From: Archangiaceae bacterium
Lineage (GTDB): Bacteria; Myxococcota; Myxococcia; Myxococcales; Myxococcaceae
Reading direction: 5' to 3'
Length of the DNA: 64,000 bases
NCBI GenBank assembly: GCA_016879935.1
Contig: JAACJQ010000101.1
Coordinates: 1 to 64,000 of the forward strand
Position numbers and translations under genes: made by a program. The notes beneath the pieces are model-generated. The model was not told where the DNA came from. It ran no database searches and saw only the letters and a program-made list of their open reading frames with translations. Positions 26,409 to 40,575 of this stretch are shown piece after piece. The stretch's first letter is position 1. Every line of letters begins with the position of its first letter.

Positions 26409-28288
26409 GGCAGCACTTCGGTGATGTCCTTCGTGAGCTTGATGATCTCGCTCTTCTGCGCCGAGGTGAGCTTGCCGTTCTTGCGCAGCTTCTGAATCTG
26501 CCGAATGCGGTCGACCGCCGCGATGGCCTTCTTCACCTTGGGCGCGTTCGGGTCGAAGCCCGCGGCGGTCGCGACGGTGACGAGCTCTTCCTTCGACGGC
26601 AGATCGTTGAAGTCTTCGTCGGTCAGGTCGGCGTCGTCGATGGTCTCGTCGGGGTCGGGCTTCGGGTCGAGCTTGAGGCTGTCGTAGATCTCGTGGCCGT
26701 TGGGGTCGAGCTGCTCACCGTTCGCGGCGGGCGCGCTGCCCTTCGGCGGCACGGGAACCTTCAAGTCATCGAGGACCTTCTGGGCATCGACGACCGGCTG
26801 CTCCACCGCAGGCGGCTCATCCTTCTTCGACTGGAACGAGTCGGACATCGAGCCGATGCCCAGACACATGCAGCAGAGCCCGACGAGTCCACCGCCGATG
26901 ATCGCCACCCACTTCAGCGTGCTCGAGCCGCTCGACGGAGCCTGTGGTGGTGGAGCCTGATACTGCGGCGCCATACCCACCGGTGACTGGTACTGCGATG
27001 CCATTCCCACCGGCGTCTGCTGCTGCGGTGTCTGCCCCGTCGGCCCCGGAACGACCCAGCCCTGCTGCTGCGCGGGCGTGACGGGCACGGAAGGAACGGG
27101 AACGTTCGACGCAGGCGCGGCCGGCGTCGGGTTCACCGGAGTTGGCTGAACGCGCGCGGGCTGAACGGGCTGAGGCGTGGGCTGCCTCGCAGCAGGAGGA
27201 GGCGGCGTCGAAGGCCTCGCCTCGGGCATCGGCGTGGCGCGTTGAGGCACCGCGGTCTTGCCCGTCAGCATCGAGTCGACCTCGAGCGGAGGCTGCGGCT
27301 TGTGCGCGCCCATCGTCGCCCGCGGCGGAATTGGCGTGTTGCCCGGCAGCGGCAGCCCCATCGCGCCGCGGAGCGCATTGCCGAACTCCTTCGCCGAACC
27401 CCAGCGCTGCTCTTTCTCTTTCGCGAGCCCCACCATCACGGCGTCAGCCAGCGGCTTCGGCACGTTCGCGGCGACGAGGCTCAGGTGCGGCGGTTGCTCG
27501 GTGCGCACCTTCACGATCAGCCCGGCGTAGCTCTCGGCGTCGAGCGGCAGGCGGCCCGACAACAGCTCGTACATCATCACCGCGACCGAGTAGACGTCGG
27601 CGCGGGCGTCGACCGAGCGTGCGTCGAAGAACTGCTCCGGCGCCATGTACGAGGGCGTGCCCATGGCGACGCCCGTCATCGTCAGCCCGCTGCCGCCTTC
27701 GCTGTGCATCTTCGAGATGCCGAAATCGAGCAGCTTGACGAAGTCTTTGTCGGTGCCGCGGTCGTCGACCTTGCGCACCACGAAGGCGTTCGCCGGCTTC
27801 ATGTCGCGGTGAACGATGCCCTTCTTGTGCGCCGCCTCGAGGCCGTCGAGCACCTGCAGGCAGAGCAACACCACGCGCATCGGAGGCAGCGGCGCCTGCT
27901 GCACCGCCAGCTCCTTCAGGTCGACGCCTTCGAGCAGCTCGAGCGCCAGAAACGGCGTGCCGTCGGGGCCCTGCCCTGCGTCCAGCACGCGCACGATGTG
28001 ATCGCTGCCCACTGCCGCTGCGGCGCGCGCCTCTCGAAGAAAGCGCTCCACCATCTGCGGGTCTGCGCCGAGCTGCGCCTTGAGCACCTTGAGCGCCACC
28101 ACCGAGTCGGTGTGCACGTGCCTCGCTCGGAACACCGAGCCGAACCCACCGGCGCCGAGCAGGCTCTCGACCTGATACCGATCGAGCCGCTGGCCGATGG
28201 GCCCGGGCTGCGTCATCGAGTCACCCGTGCGCGGGCAGTTCGGCGTGCCAGGCGGATGGGGCGAACCACAGTGCTGACACGGCGTCAT
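26402..28288 (-). CDS. Ser/Thr protein kinase with N-terminal zinc-binding-like motif, 628 aa
   Basis: The N-terminus has C4, C7, H11 and C18 in a ribbon-like arrangement (MTPCQHCGSPHPPGTPNCP). The kinase domain spans about 38-300: Gly loop GAGGFG 45-50, Lys67, HRD 160-162, DFG 188-190 and APEQ. A Pro/Gln-rich linker (about 330-465) leads to one membrane helix with a CCMC motif near its end, then an acidic extracytoplasmic tail (about 500-628) predicted helical. ATG 28288 follows AAAGGA, whereas upstream in-frame codons lack support. The target is unknown. Confidence 0.92.
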   Translation of the reverse strand: MTPCQHCGSPHPPGTPNCPRTGDSMTQPGPIGQRLDRYQVESLLGAGGFGSVFRARHVHTDSVVALKVLKAQLGADPQMVERFLREARAAAAVGSDHIVRVLDAGQGPDGTPFLALELLEGVDLKELAVQQAPLPPMRVVLLCLQVLDGLEAAHKKGIVHRDMKPANAFVVRKVDDRGTDKDFVKLLDFGISKMHSEGGSGLTMTGVAMGTPSYMAPEQFFDARSVDARADVYSVAVMMYELLSGRLPLDAESYAGLIVKVRTEQPPHLSLVAANVPKPLADAVMVGLAKEKEQRWGSAKEFGNALRGAMGLPLPGNTPIPPRATMGAHKPQPPLEVDSMLTGKTAVPQRATPMPEARPSTPPPPAARQPTPQPVQPARVQPTPVNPTPAAPASNVPVPSVPVTPAQQQGWVVPGPTGQTPQQQTPVGMASQYQSPVGMAPQYQAPPPQAPSSGSSTLKWVAIIGGGLVGLCCMCLGIGSMSDSFQSKKDEPPAVEQPVVDAQKVLDDLKVPVPPKGSAPAANGEQLDPNGHEIYDSLKLDPKPDPDETIDDADLTDEDFNDLPSKEELVTVATAAGFDPNAPKVKKAIAAVDRIRQIQKLRKNGKLTSAQKSEIIKLTKDITEVLPQ

Positions 28289-28435
28289 CGAAGCGTCCTT
28301 TGAGGTGTCAGGAATTTCCTCGCGGCGAACCGTACCGTGAGCCAACGCCGCTGGGTGCAAAATGGCTTTGGCCTCCTCGCGACGAACAAGGAACGCCTGC
28401 ATTGCGCCCCGCTGGTGCTAAGCGCCGGAGCGATC

Positions 28436-29986
28436 ATGAGCGCAGCGGAGACACTGGCCCCCGAGACAGGCGCACCGACGAGCCCTCCGTGGAAACTGCT
28501 CGCTGCGCTCGCTCTGCTGCCGCTGCTCGAGACCGTGTTCCGCATGGGCCGGCTGCACCCCGACGAGGTGTTCCAGTCGCTCGACCCGGCGATGAACCGC
28601 GCCTTCGGCTACGGCGTGCTCGCGTGGGAGTGGCAGGTCGGCCTTCGCAACTGGTTCGTTCCGGGCGTGTTCTCGTACCTGCTCCGGGCCGCCGAGACGT
28701 TCGGCGTTCACGACGTGCAGGCACGGCGGTTCGTGCTCGCGTTGCCGCAGTTCGGGCTGCAGGTGGCGATGCTCGCGGCCGTGTGGAGACTGGCGGCGCG
28801 GCGAATCGGCCCGGTGCTCGCGCCGTGGGCGGTCGTCTTCATCGCGCTCAACCCGCTCGTCATCTTCTTCGGCTGCCGCGCGATGAGTGAGTCGTTCAGC
28901 GCAGCGTTTCTCGTCTGGGGCCTCGAGCGCCTCGACGCGAAAGAGTCGAACGAAGGCTGGAAGACGGCGTTCCTCGCGGGCGTGCTGCTCGGCTTCGCGC
29001 AGGTGACGCGCTACGGCTCGGCGGCCTTCATCGCGCCGACGCTGGTGTTCCTCGCGGCGACGAAGCGGTGGCGGGCGCTCGCGTTCTGCACGGCGGGCGG
29101 CGCATTGATCGCGCTCGGGCTGGGCGTGCTCGACTGGCAGACGTGGGGCACCCTGCCGAACGCGCGCTGGGGCGGCTGGTGGCACTCGTTCCAGGAGTAC
29201 GTCGACTACAACCTCATTCAGGGCAAGTCGGCGAGCTTCGGCACGAGCCCCTGGTACTCGTACGTCACGCGGCTCTTCGCGCCCGTGGGCCTCGTCGGTC
29301 TGGCGCTCTGGCGCTGGAGCCGCGCGCGCGTGTGGCTCTTCGTGGTGCCGGCGCTCGTGTATTTCGTCTCGGTCAGCGCGACCCCGCACAAAGAAGATCG
29401 CTTCCTCTACCCGATGCTGGTGCTGCTCTGTGTCGCCGGCGCGCCCGCGATGGCCGAGCTCGCTGCCGCAGCCTTCGGTCGGCTCAGCGAAACACCCGCC
29501 ACGTGGATGAAAGGGGCGCTCGGGAAAGCGCTCGTCGGGTTGGTGGTGCTCCTCACGCTCGCGCCGGCGGTTCCCGCGTTGATGCCGCTGGGCAGCGTTC
29601 CCGCATGGGCGCGAACCGGATTTCTGCCGGAGCGACCAGAGCTGTTCCGGCTCACCACCCGCGCGAGCCGCGAAGGCACGGGCCTGGTGGTGATGAACGA
29701 AGGGCTGTGGGGTTCGGGGGGCTCGTTCTGGTTCAACGGCAGCAACCTGATGTTCCGCCCGCAGGAGCGCGGCGCGACGGCCGATCACTGGTGGTGCACC
29801 TGCGACTTCCCCGAGGAGCAGTGCTTTCAGGCGGCGCGTCAGCTGCCAGCGCTGAACCGCATCATCCTCATGGCGCCGATCGAGCCCGATCGCTTCGCCC
29901 ACGCGAAACAGCTCTTCGAGCAGGCCGGCTTCTCGTTGGCCGATCAAGACGGCGAAGGCTTCTATTTCGTGCGCGGGAAGATCTGA
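28436..29986 (+). CDS. GT22-like (Alg9/PIG-B-type) membrane mannosyltransferase, 516 aa
   Basis: This is a GT-C fold protein with about ten membrane helices. The first luminal loop has the catalytic H-P-D-E (RLHPDEVFQSLDPAMNRAFG), followed by GVLAWEWQVGLRNWF, as in eukaryotic GPI mannosyltransferases and Alg9/Alg12. The later ATPHKEDRFLYPM corresponds to the conserved HKE-x-RF motif. GGAG before ATG 28436 supports the start. The enzyme should take mannose from a polyprenyl-phosphate donor and act outside the cytoplasmic membrane. The acceptor is unknown. Confidence 0.85.
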   Translation: MSAAETLAPETGAPTSPPWKLLAALALLPLLETVFRMGRLHPDEVFQSLDPAMNRAFGYGVLAWEWQVGLRNWFVPGVFSYLLRAAETFGVHDVQARRFVLALPQFGLQVAMLAAVWRLAARRIGPVLAPWAVVFIALNPLVIFFGCRAMSESFSAAFLVWGLERLDAKESNEGWKTAFLAGVLLGFAQVTRYGSAAFIAPTLVFLAATKRWRALAFCTAGGALIALGLGVLDWQTWGTLPNARWGGWWHSFQEYVDYNLIQGKSASFGTSPWYSYVTRLFAPVGLVGLALWRWSRARVWLFVVPALVYFVSVSATPHKEDRFLYPMLVLLCVAGAPAMAELAAAAFGRLSETPATWMKGALGKALVGLVVLLTLAPAVPALMPLGSVPAWARTGFLPERPELFRLTTRASREGTGLVVMNEGLWGSGGSFWFNGSNLMFRPQERGATADHWWCTCDFPEEQCFQAARQLPALNRIILMAPIEPDRFAHAKQLFEQAGFSLADQDGEGFYFVRGKI

Positions 29987-29996
29987 GCGCCAACGC

Positions 29997-30028
29997 AAAG
30001 AGCCGCTCCGTTTCGGGAGCGGCTCTTC
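29997..30028 (-). terminator. Bidirectional intrinsic terminator after SRP RNA / mannosyltransferase
   Basis: AGAGCCGCTCC and GGAGCGGCTCT form an 11-bp perfect stem around a 6-base loop, followed by TTT on the minus strand and TT on the plus strand. It ends the serS-tRNA-tadA-SRP unit and also lies 10 bases past the mannosyltransferase stop. Confidence 0.8.
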
Positions 30029-30039
30029 AGTTCATTCGT

Positions 30040-30135
30040 TCAGCGAGGAGGACGGCCAGGACACACGCGAAGTAACGCTACCGTTGCTTCCTTCCGGACC
30101 TGGCGGGGTTCACGGCCCCGCGTTGCCCTGACCAG
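30040..30135 (-). ncRNA. ffs: Bacterial small signal recognition particle RNA (4.5S type)
   Basis: On the minus strand the diagnostic apical helix sequence CAGGTCCGGAAGGAAGCA is present, with its GGAA tetraloop and the asymmetric loop that bind Ffh. The flanks CAGGGCAACG and CGCGTGTGTCCTG can pair to form the long hairpin. The RNA targets nascent membrane and secreted proteins to the membrane together with Ffh and FtsY. Ends are approximate. A strong terminator follows 12 bases downstream. Confidence 0.92.
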
Positions 30136-30159
30136 AAGTTGTTCGAGACACTCTACCAG

Positions 30160-30246
30160 CGGAGAGGGTGGGATTCGAACCCACGAAACCCTTTCAGATT
30201 TACACGCTTTCCAGGCGTGCGCCTTCGACCGCTCGGCCACCTCTCC
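30160..30246 (-). tRNA. tRNA-Ser(GGA)
   Basis: The cloverleaf has a 7-bp acceptor stem GGAGAGG/CCTCTCC, discriminator G, anticodon loop CTGGAAA (anticodon GGA), T-loop TTCGAAT, and the long class-II variable arm expected for serine. CCA is not encoded. Confidence 0.96.
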
Positions 30247-30278
30247 AAGGCCCGGCGAATCAAAGCCGGTGGGACATG

Positions 30279-30365
30279 CGGAGAGTTAAGGATTCGAACC
30301 TTAGATACCGTTACCGGTATGCCTGATTTCGAGTCAGGTGCCTTCGACCACTCGGCCAACTCTCC
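30279..30365 (-). tRNA. tRNA-Ser(CGA)
   Basis: The acceptor stem is GGAGAGT/ACTCTCC with discriminator G. The anticodon loop CTCGAAA gives anticodon CGA, and the long variable arm pairs ATACCG with CGGTAT. CCA is not encoded. It sits 5 bases downstream of tadA on the same strand. Confidence 0.96.
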
Positions 30366-30370
30366 AGTAC

Positions 30371-30847
30371 CTATTCAGTTGTCTTCTTCGCCTGCCGCAA
30401 CGACTTGAAGAAGTCCTTCAGCACGACACTGCACTCGTTGCCAAGAACTCCGCTCGACACCTCGACCTGGTGGTTGTGACGGCTGTCACGAACCAGGTCG
30501 TACAGCGACCCGACGGCACCTGCTTTGGGGTCTGACGCGCCAAACACCAGCCGCCCCACCCTCGCCTGCACCATCGCGCCGGCGCACATCGCGCACGGTT
30601 CGAGCGTCACGTACACCGTCACGCCCAACAGTCGCCACGCGCCGACCGACTCGGCTGCACGCCTCATCGCGATCAGCTCTGCGTGAGAGAACGGGTCTCT
30701 GTCGATCTCCCGGCGATTCAGCCCGGTTCCGATCACCACGCCGTCTTTCACCGCGACGGCACCGACGGGAACTTCACCGAGCGAGGCTGCTTCGTGCGCC
30801 AACTTCAGCGCCTGATGCATGAACTGCTCGTCGAGTTCGCTCGTCAT
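30371..30847 (-). CDS. tadA: tRNA-specific adenosine-34 deaminase TadA
   Basis: TadA converts A34 to inosine in the ACG anticodon of tRNA-Arg, so one tRNA can read CGU, CGC and CGA. The zinc/catalytic motif H-A-E is at 55-57 (DPFSHAELIAMRRA) and P-C-A-M-C at 84-88 (TLEPCAMCAGAM). The length of 158 residues is typical. The gene lies 20 bases downstream of the tRNA-Arg(ACG) gene that encodes its substrate and upstream of tRNA-Ser(CGA), all on one strand. Confidence 0.96.
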   Translation of the reverse strand: MTSELDEQFMHQALKLAHEAASLGEVPVGAVAVKDGVVIGTGLNRREIDRDPFSHAELIAMRRAAESVGAWRLLGVTVYVTLEPCAMCAGAMVQARVGRLVFGASDPKAGAVGSLYDLVRDSRHNHQVEVSSGVLGNECSVVLKDFFKSLRQAKKTTE

Positions 30848-30867
30848 CGCACTTGCGAGGCCTGATG

Positions 30868-30941
30868 CGCTCCCTGGAGGATTCGAACCTCCGGCCTTTG
30901 GATTCGTAGTCCAACGCTCTATCCAGCTGAGCTAAGGGAGC
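30868..30941 (-). tRNA. tRNA-Arg(ACG)
   Basis: The 74-base cloverleaf has acceptor stem GCTCCCT/AGGGAGC, discriminator G, and anticodon loop CTACGAA (anticodon ACG, A34 being the TadA target). The short variable loop and TTCGAAT T-loop are standard. CCA is not encoded. tadA is immediately downstream. Confidence 0.96.
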
Positions 30942-30962
30942 TTTGCGACTTGCGACCTGGTG

Positions 30963-31049
30963 CGGAGAGAGAGGGATTCGAACCCTCGATACCCTTACGA
31001 GTATACAGGTTTAGCAAACCTGCGCCTTCAGCCTCTCGGCCATCTCTCC
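30963..31049 (-). tRNA. tRNA-Ser(GCT)
   Basis: The acceptor stem is GGAGAGA/TCTCTCC with discriminator G. The anticodon loop TTGCTAA gives anticodon GCT, which reads AGC and AGU. The long variable arm pairs ATAC with GTAT. CCA is not encoded. Confidence 0.96.
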
Positions 31050-31110
31050 ACAACGAAAGCTGTCAAAGAACTGCACTCCGACTTCGACTTCGTGCTGCGA
31101 CTGCACCCCA

Positions 31111-31197
31111 CGGAGCAGGAAGGATTCGAACCTTCGGAAGCCTTTCAGCTTCTGCGGTTTTCAAGACCGCTGCCTTCAGCCACTCGGCCACTGCTCC
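31111..31197 (-). tRNA. tRNA-Ser(TGA)
   Basis: The acceptor stem is GGAGCAG/CTGCTCC with discriminator G. The anticodon loop CTTGAAA gives anticodon TGA, and the long variable arm pairs GAAGC with GCTTC. CCA is not encoded. It is the first tRNA downstream of serS. Confidence 0.96.
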
Positions 31198-31323
31198 TGC
31201 TGACCGAACGCCTCGCCGGTACTGCATCCTGACTCCGGCGCCCTTCGCCCCTGACGAACTGCGCGTCGAGGGGCGCCCCTGCTATCGCAAGGCGTTTGGC
31301 GACGCAACGAGCTTTTGTTGGCT

Positions 31324-36973
<5,650 letters not shown>

Positions 36974-37146
36974 GGAGCTCCTTGTGGCGCAGACGCTCGC
37001 TTTTGCACCAAGCCGCGCGAGGTTACCCCGCGTCTCGCGTTGGCGGAACTTGCAGTATCGGTGTGCGACATCCAGTGGTGGCGCATGGCCGACCCCACGC
37101 TTCGCCGGGCTGGAAGTGGGAAGTGGCCGTGCTATGCGCGGCGCCG

Positions 37147-37866
37147 ATGTCTGCCGCCGACCCGCACCTGAGCGTCGTCATTCCGGTCTACAACGAAGAG
37201 GCCATCGTCGAGTCGGCGGGCCTCGAGCTCGCCAAAGGACTCAGCGAGCGCGGTTGGGACTACGAGATCATCTTCGCCGAGAACGGCTCCCGCGATCGCA
37301 CGCCCGAGATCCTCGAGCGCATGACGAAGGAGCACCCTCGCCTGAAGTGGTTTCACAGCGAGACGCCCAACTACGGCTCCGCGCTCAAGGCCGGCATTCT
37401 CAAGGCACGCGGCGCGCTCGTGGTCTGCGACGAGATCGATCTCTGTGACCTCGTCTTCTACGACCAGGCCGTGCCGCGGCTCGAGCGTCGTGAGGCCGAT
37501 CTCATCGTCGGCTCGAAGGCTGCGCGGGGCGCGAGCGATCGTCGGCCGATGGTGCGGCGGGTCGCGACGCGTGCACACAACGGGCTGCTCCGCGTGGCGC
37601 TGGGCTTCAAGGGCACCGACACGCACGGCCTCAAGGCGTTTCGCCGCGAGAAGCTCTTGCCCGTCATCGACAAGTGCGTCGTCGACATGGACGTGTTCGC
37701 CTCGGAGTTCGTGGTGCGCGCGTGGCGTGAAGGCCTCGAGGTTCGCGAGATCCCCATTCAGTTGATGGAGAAGCGCCAGCCCTCGATTCACCTCTTCAAG
37801 CGCGTGCCCAACGTGCTCAAGCAGGTCGCGCGCCTCGTCTACGTGATCCGCGTTCGCGGGCAGTGA
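37147..37866 (+). CDS. GT2 family glycosyltransferase, dolichol-phosphate-mannose-synthase-like, 239 aa
   Basis: The N-terminus LSVVIPVYNEEAIVES is the GT-A/GT2 signature. It is followed by IIFAENGSRDRTPEIL and an acidic D-E-I-D-L-C-D segment in place of the usual D-x-D. There is no C-terminal membrane domain, as in bacterial DPM1-type enzymes. The likely reaction is transfer of a sugar, possibly mannose, from a nucleotide donor to polyprenyl phosphate. I chose ATG 37147 by family alignment. It could supply the lipid-linked donor required by the GT22-like enzyme of this window; that link is inferred. Confidence 0.85.
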   Translation: MSAADPHLSVVIPVYNEEAIVESAGLELAKGLSERGWDYEIIFAENGSRDRTPEILERMTKEHPRLKWFHSETPNYGSALKAGILKARGALVVCDEIDLCDLVFYDQAVPRLERREADLIVGSKAARGASDRRPMVRRVATRAHNGLLRVALGFKGTDTHGLKAFRREKLLPVIDKCVVDMDVFASEFVVRAWREGLEVREIPIQLMEKRQPSIHLFKRVPNVLKQVARLVYVIRVRGQ

Positions 37867-38700
37867 TCACGGCGTCGAGCGGAACGGGCCCTTCAGGTCT
37901 TCGGGCACCTCTCCGTCGAAGGTGAGCACTTCGCCGTGCCCCTTCTTCGACGGGTCGTTCGAGAACGTCGGCGAGAACTTCTTCCCTCCGACTTCGAAGA
38001 GCAGCTTGCTGCCCTGCACGTCCCACTTGCCTTCGAGCGACTTCGGCTGCGCGCGCGCGGTGTCGTAGGGCTCGAACGAGTAGCGGAAGGTGCCGTCGTA
38101 GTGCAGCGCGAGGAAGCGATCGGGCCCGCCCTCGTAGCCGGCGAACCAGGTGCCCATCAGCGCCTGCACGTTCTTGTCGTACTTGAGCTTGGTGGTGAGC
38201 CACTGGCCATTGAGCGCCTTGCCGTCCGAGACGAAGACGATGTCGGTGATGCAGACCGGCTGATCGGGATCTTCGGCGGGGAACTGATCACGAATCTCGA
38301 GCGAGAGGCGCGTGGTGGTGAAGGGCTTGTCGAAGACGATCAGCTGCTGACCGCGTTTGTCTTCGAGCGTCACCAGGTGCGTCTGTTTGCCGGCCGCGAA
38401 CACCAGCTTGTGGGCGCGCGCGAACTCGCCCCAGGTGCTCTCGTTGAAGTTGTTGCCGGTGGTGATGCGCACCTCGTCGATCTTCGTCGGAGACGTGAAG
38501 CCGAAGGTGAGCAGCTCGTTGAGCGGGTCTGAGGTGGTGCTGCACCACGCAGTGCCGTCACGCGCGTCGAGCAGGTTGAGCGGCTGATACAGCGTGGGCC
38601 GTGTGTCTTTCTTGAAGTAGCCGGTCGCCTGCGCGAACCCGACTCCACCAGCGAAGGCGGGCGTCGAGAGCAGGCTGAGCACGAGGAGTGCGCGTCGCAT
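37867..38700 (-). CDS. Secreted discoidin-like (NADase-type glycan-binding-like) protein, 277 aa
   Basis: The signal peptide is MRRALLVLSLLSTPAFAGG. A discoidin-like beta-sandwich (about 30-165) contains LLDARDGTAWCSTT, LTFGFTSPTKIDEVRITTGN and the closing VCITDIVFVSDG. A C-terminal ~110-residue beta domain follows (MGTWFAGYEGGPDRFLALHY). Only two cysteines are present, probably disulfide-bonded. ATG 38700 starts the signal peptide. The gene converges directly on the GT2 gene. Binding of an extracellular glycan is the most likely role. Confidence 0.8.
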   Translation of the reverse strand: MRRALLVLSLLSTPAFAGGVGFAQATGYFKKDTRPTLYQPLNLLDARDGTAWCSTTSDPLNELLTFGFTSPTKIDEVRITTGNNFNESTWGEFARAHKLVFAAGKQTHLVTLEDKRGQQLIVFDKPFTTTRLSLEIRDQFPAEDPDQPVCITDIVFVSDGKALNGQWLTTKLKYDKNVQALMGTWFAGYEGGPDRFLALHYDGTFRYSFEPYDTARAQPKSLEGKWDVQGSKLLFEVGGKKFSPTFSNDPSKKGHGEVLTFDGEVPEDLKGPFRSTP

Positions 38701-38793
38701 GGGGGCACTCTCTCGTTTTCGCACCCAAGGATCCACATCGCTGGAACACCGGCGTCGTTTGGGCTGTTCGGGCTTTGTGGCATGAGGCCGCGC

Positions 38794-40548
38794 ATGACTC
38801 AGGTTCGATCGTCGGTGGTGGCGGTGCTCCTCGCGAGTGTCGTCGCGTGCTCGAAGTGTGACGACAGCGCGACGGCGGTCGACGCCGGCCCGGTCGACGC
38901 AGGGCCGCAGCAGCTCACCGAGCTCGAGCCGAACGAGTCGGCCGAGAAGGCGTTGGTGATCGATCGCACGTCGGTCGTCGAGGCGACGATGGGCGCCGAC
39001 CCGCAGAAGCCCGACGAAGACTGGTACGCGCTCAAAGCGGCCCTCCCCCGCACGGTCGATCTGCAGGTGAGCGCGCCCATGGGTGGCGACGTGGCGGTCG
39101 AGGTGATCGACGCGACGAAGACCGTGCTCGCATCGGTCAACGCCGCCGGCCCCGGCGCGGCCGAACGTGTGCCAAACCTCGACGTGTCAGGCACGGTGTT
39201 GGTGCGGGTCGTCACCATGAAGAAGGGCGTGGGCGGCGCGTACACCCTGACCGCGATCTTTCGCGAACGGCAGCCTGGCTTCGAGCTCGAGCCCAACGAT
39301 CGCCGCGTCGACGCCACGCAGGTGCAGCTCGGGCAGGCGGTCTCGGGCTTCATCGCGCACCCCGGTGACGTCGATCTCTTCCGCTTCGAATTGCCGACGC
39401 CTGCCGAAGAAGTGCCGGTCGCCGTGGAAGACGCCGGCGACGTGGACGCGGGCGAGCCCGTCGATGCAGGCATGCCTGTCGACGCTGGGGCGGGCCCCGA
39501 GCTCAAGACCGCGCTGCGCGTCGACGTGAGCGCCGTCGAAGGCGTGTCATTCGACCTGCAGCTGCTCACCGAGGCCGAGGCCGTGCTCTTTCAGGCGAAG
39601 TCGCGTGAGTCGTCGGGGCTCTCGCTCCGCAACGTCGGCGTGCGGCAGTCCGATCGCGTGCTGTACGTGGCGGTTCGCAGCGCTCCAGTGTCGGCGGCGA
39701 AAGACGCGAAGAAGGGCTTCAACGTCGACCGCTCGTACACGCTCACCGTGGTGCCCGAAGAAGCCGGAGCGACGGCTGAGTACGAGCCGAACGACGAGCT
39801 CGGCAAGGCCACCGATCTTCCGCCGAACAGTTACCGCGAAGGCTTCATCAACCCGCGTGGCGACACCGATCACTTCAAGCTCACCACCGACGGCCCGAGC
39901 ATCGTTCGCGTGCAACTCGGTGGCGTCGAGAAGGTCGATCTGCAGCTCTCGGTCGTGCGGCCAGTCGAGGGCAAACCCGACGAGGTGATCCTCAAGGTGA
40001 ACGAGGGCGGCACGAAGGAGCCGGAGCTGCTCAACAACGTTCGGTGCGACGGGGTGTGTTGGTTCCGCGTCGAGGGCGTCGCGCGCAAGGTCGACGGCAA
40101 GTGGGTGAAGGAAGACGAGAACCCCGATCAGGCCTACCGCCTCTCGAACACGGTCGTTCCCGATGACGGCACCGAGGAGCGCGAGCCCAACAACACACCC
40201 GACGCCGGCACCCCGCTCTCGTTCGGCAAGGCCGTGCGAGGCACGATCTACCCGAAGAAGGACCTCGACTACTTCGCGCTCGATCTTCGCGATCGTCAGG
40301 TGAAGACGCCGATCGCCGCGCAGCTGATCGGCGTGCTCAAGGTCGACGTCGGCCTGTACCTGCACCGCGTCGAAGAAGACGGGAAGCTGACGTTGGTGCA
40401 GACGAGCGACAGCGCGAAGGGCGACAAGCCCGAGTCGATTCGCTTCTCGGTCGAGCCCGGCCTCTACCTGTTCGAGGTGCGCGACGTGAAGAACCGCGAG
40501 TCGAACTTCCAGGACAGCTACCAGCTGACGGTGGACGAGGGCGACTGA
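38794..40548 (+). CDS. Lipoprotein with four EPN[DE]-type repeats (PPC-like), 584 aa
   Basis: The signal MTQVRSSVVAVLLASVVAC ends in the lipidated Cys19, followed by a VDAGPVDAG linker. Four modules begin with LEPNESAEKA, LEPNDRRVDA, YEPNDELGKA and REPNNTPDAG, each followed by a G-x-I/F-[NHY]-P-x-x-D-x-D-x-F strand. This is the pattern of bacterial pre-peptidase C-terminal (PPC) beta domains. A VDAG linker also interrupts module 2. GAGG before ATG 38794 favours this start over ATG 38782. No protease domain is attached. nadA begins 27 bases downstream. Confidence 0.82.
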   Translation: MTQVRSSVVAVLLASVVACSKCDDSATAVDAGPVDAGPQQLTELEPNESAEKALVIDRTSVVEATMGADPQKPDEDWYALKAALPRTVDLQVSAPMGGDVAVEVIDATKTVLASVNAAGPGAAERVPNLDVSGTVLVRVVTMKKGVGGAYTLTAIFRERQPGFELEPNDRRVDATQVQLGQAVSGFIAHPGDVDLFRFELPTPAEEVPVAVEDAGDVDAGEPVDAGMPVDAGAGPELKTALRVDVSAVEGVSFDLQLLTEAEAVLFQAKSRESSGLSLRNVGVRQSDRVLYVAVRSAPVSAAKDAKKGFNVDRSYTLTVVPEEAGATAEYEPNDELGKATDLPPNSYREGFINPRGDTDHFKLTTDGPSIVRVQLGGVEKVDLQLSVVRPVEGKPDEVILKVNEGGTKEPELLNNVRCDGVCWFRVEGVARKVDGKWVKEDENPDQAYRLSNTVVPDDGTEEREPNNTPDAGTPLSFGKAVRGTIYPKKDLDYFALDLRDRQVKTPIAAQLIGVLKVDVGLYLHRVEEDGKLTLVQTSDSAKGDKPESIRFSVEPGLYLFEVRDVKNRESNFQDSYQLTVDEGD

Positions 40549-40575
40549 GCCAGCGGCTTGGGTTACGAAGCGCCC

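Noticed and set aside
37030-37080. Sigma-54-like promoter (TTGGCGGAACTTGCAG) before the GT2 gene
   Set aside because: The GG-to-GC spacing is 8 rather than the invariant 10 bases.
36982-37146. N-terminal extension of the GT2 protein
   Set aside because: The upstream residues do not resemble the family, and the GT2 signature starts right after ATG 37147.
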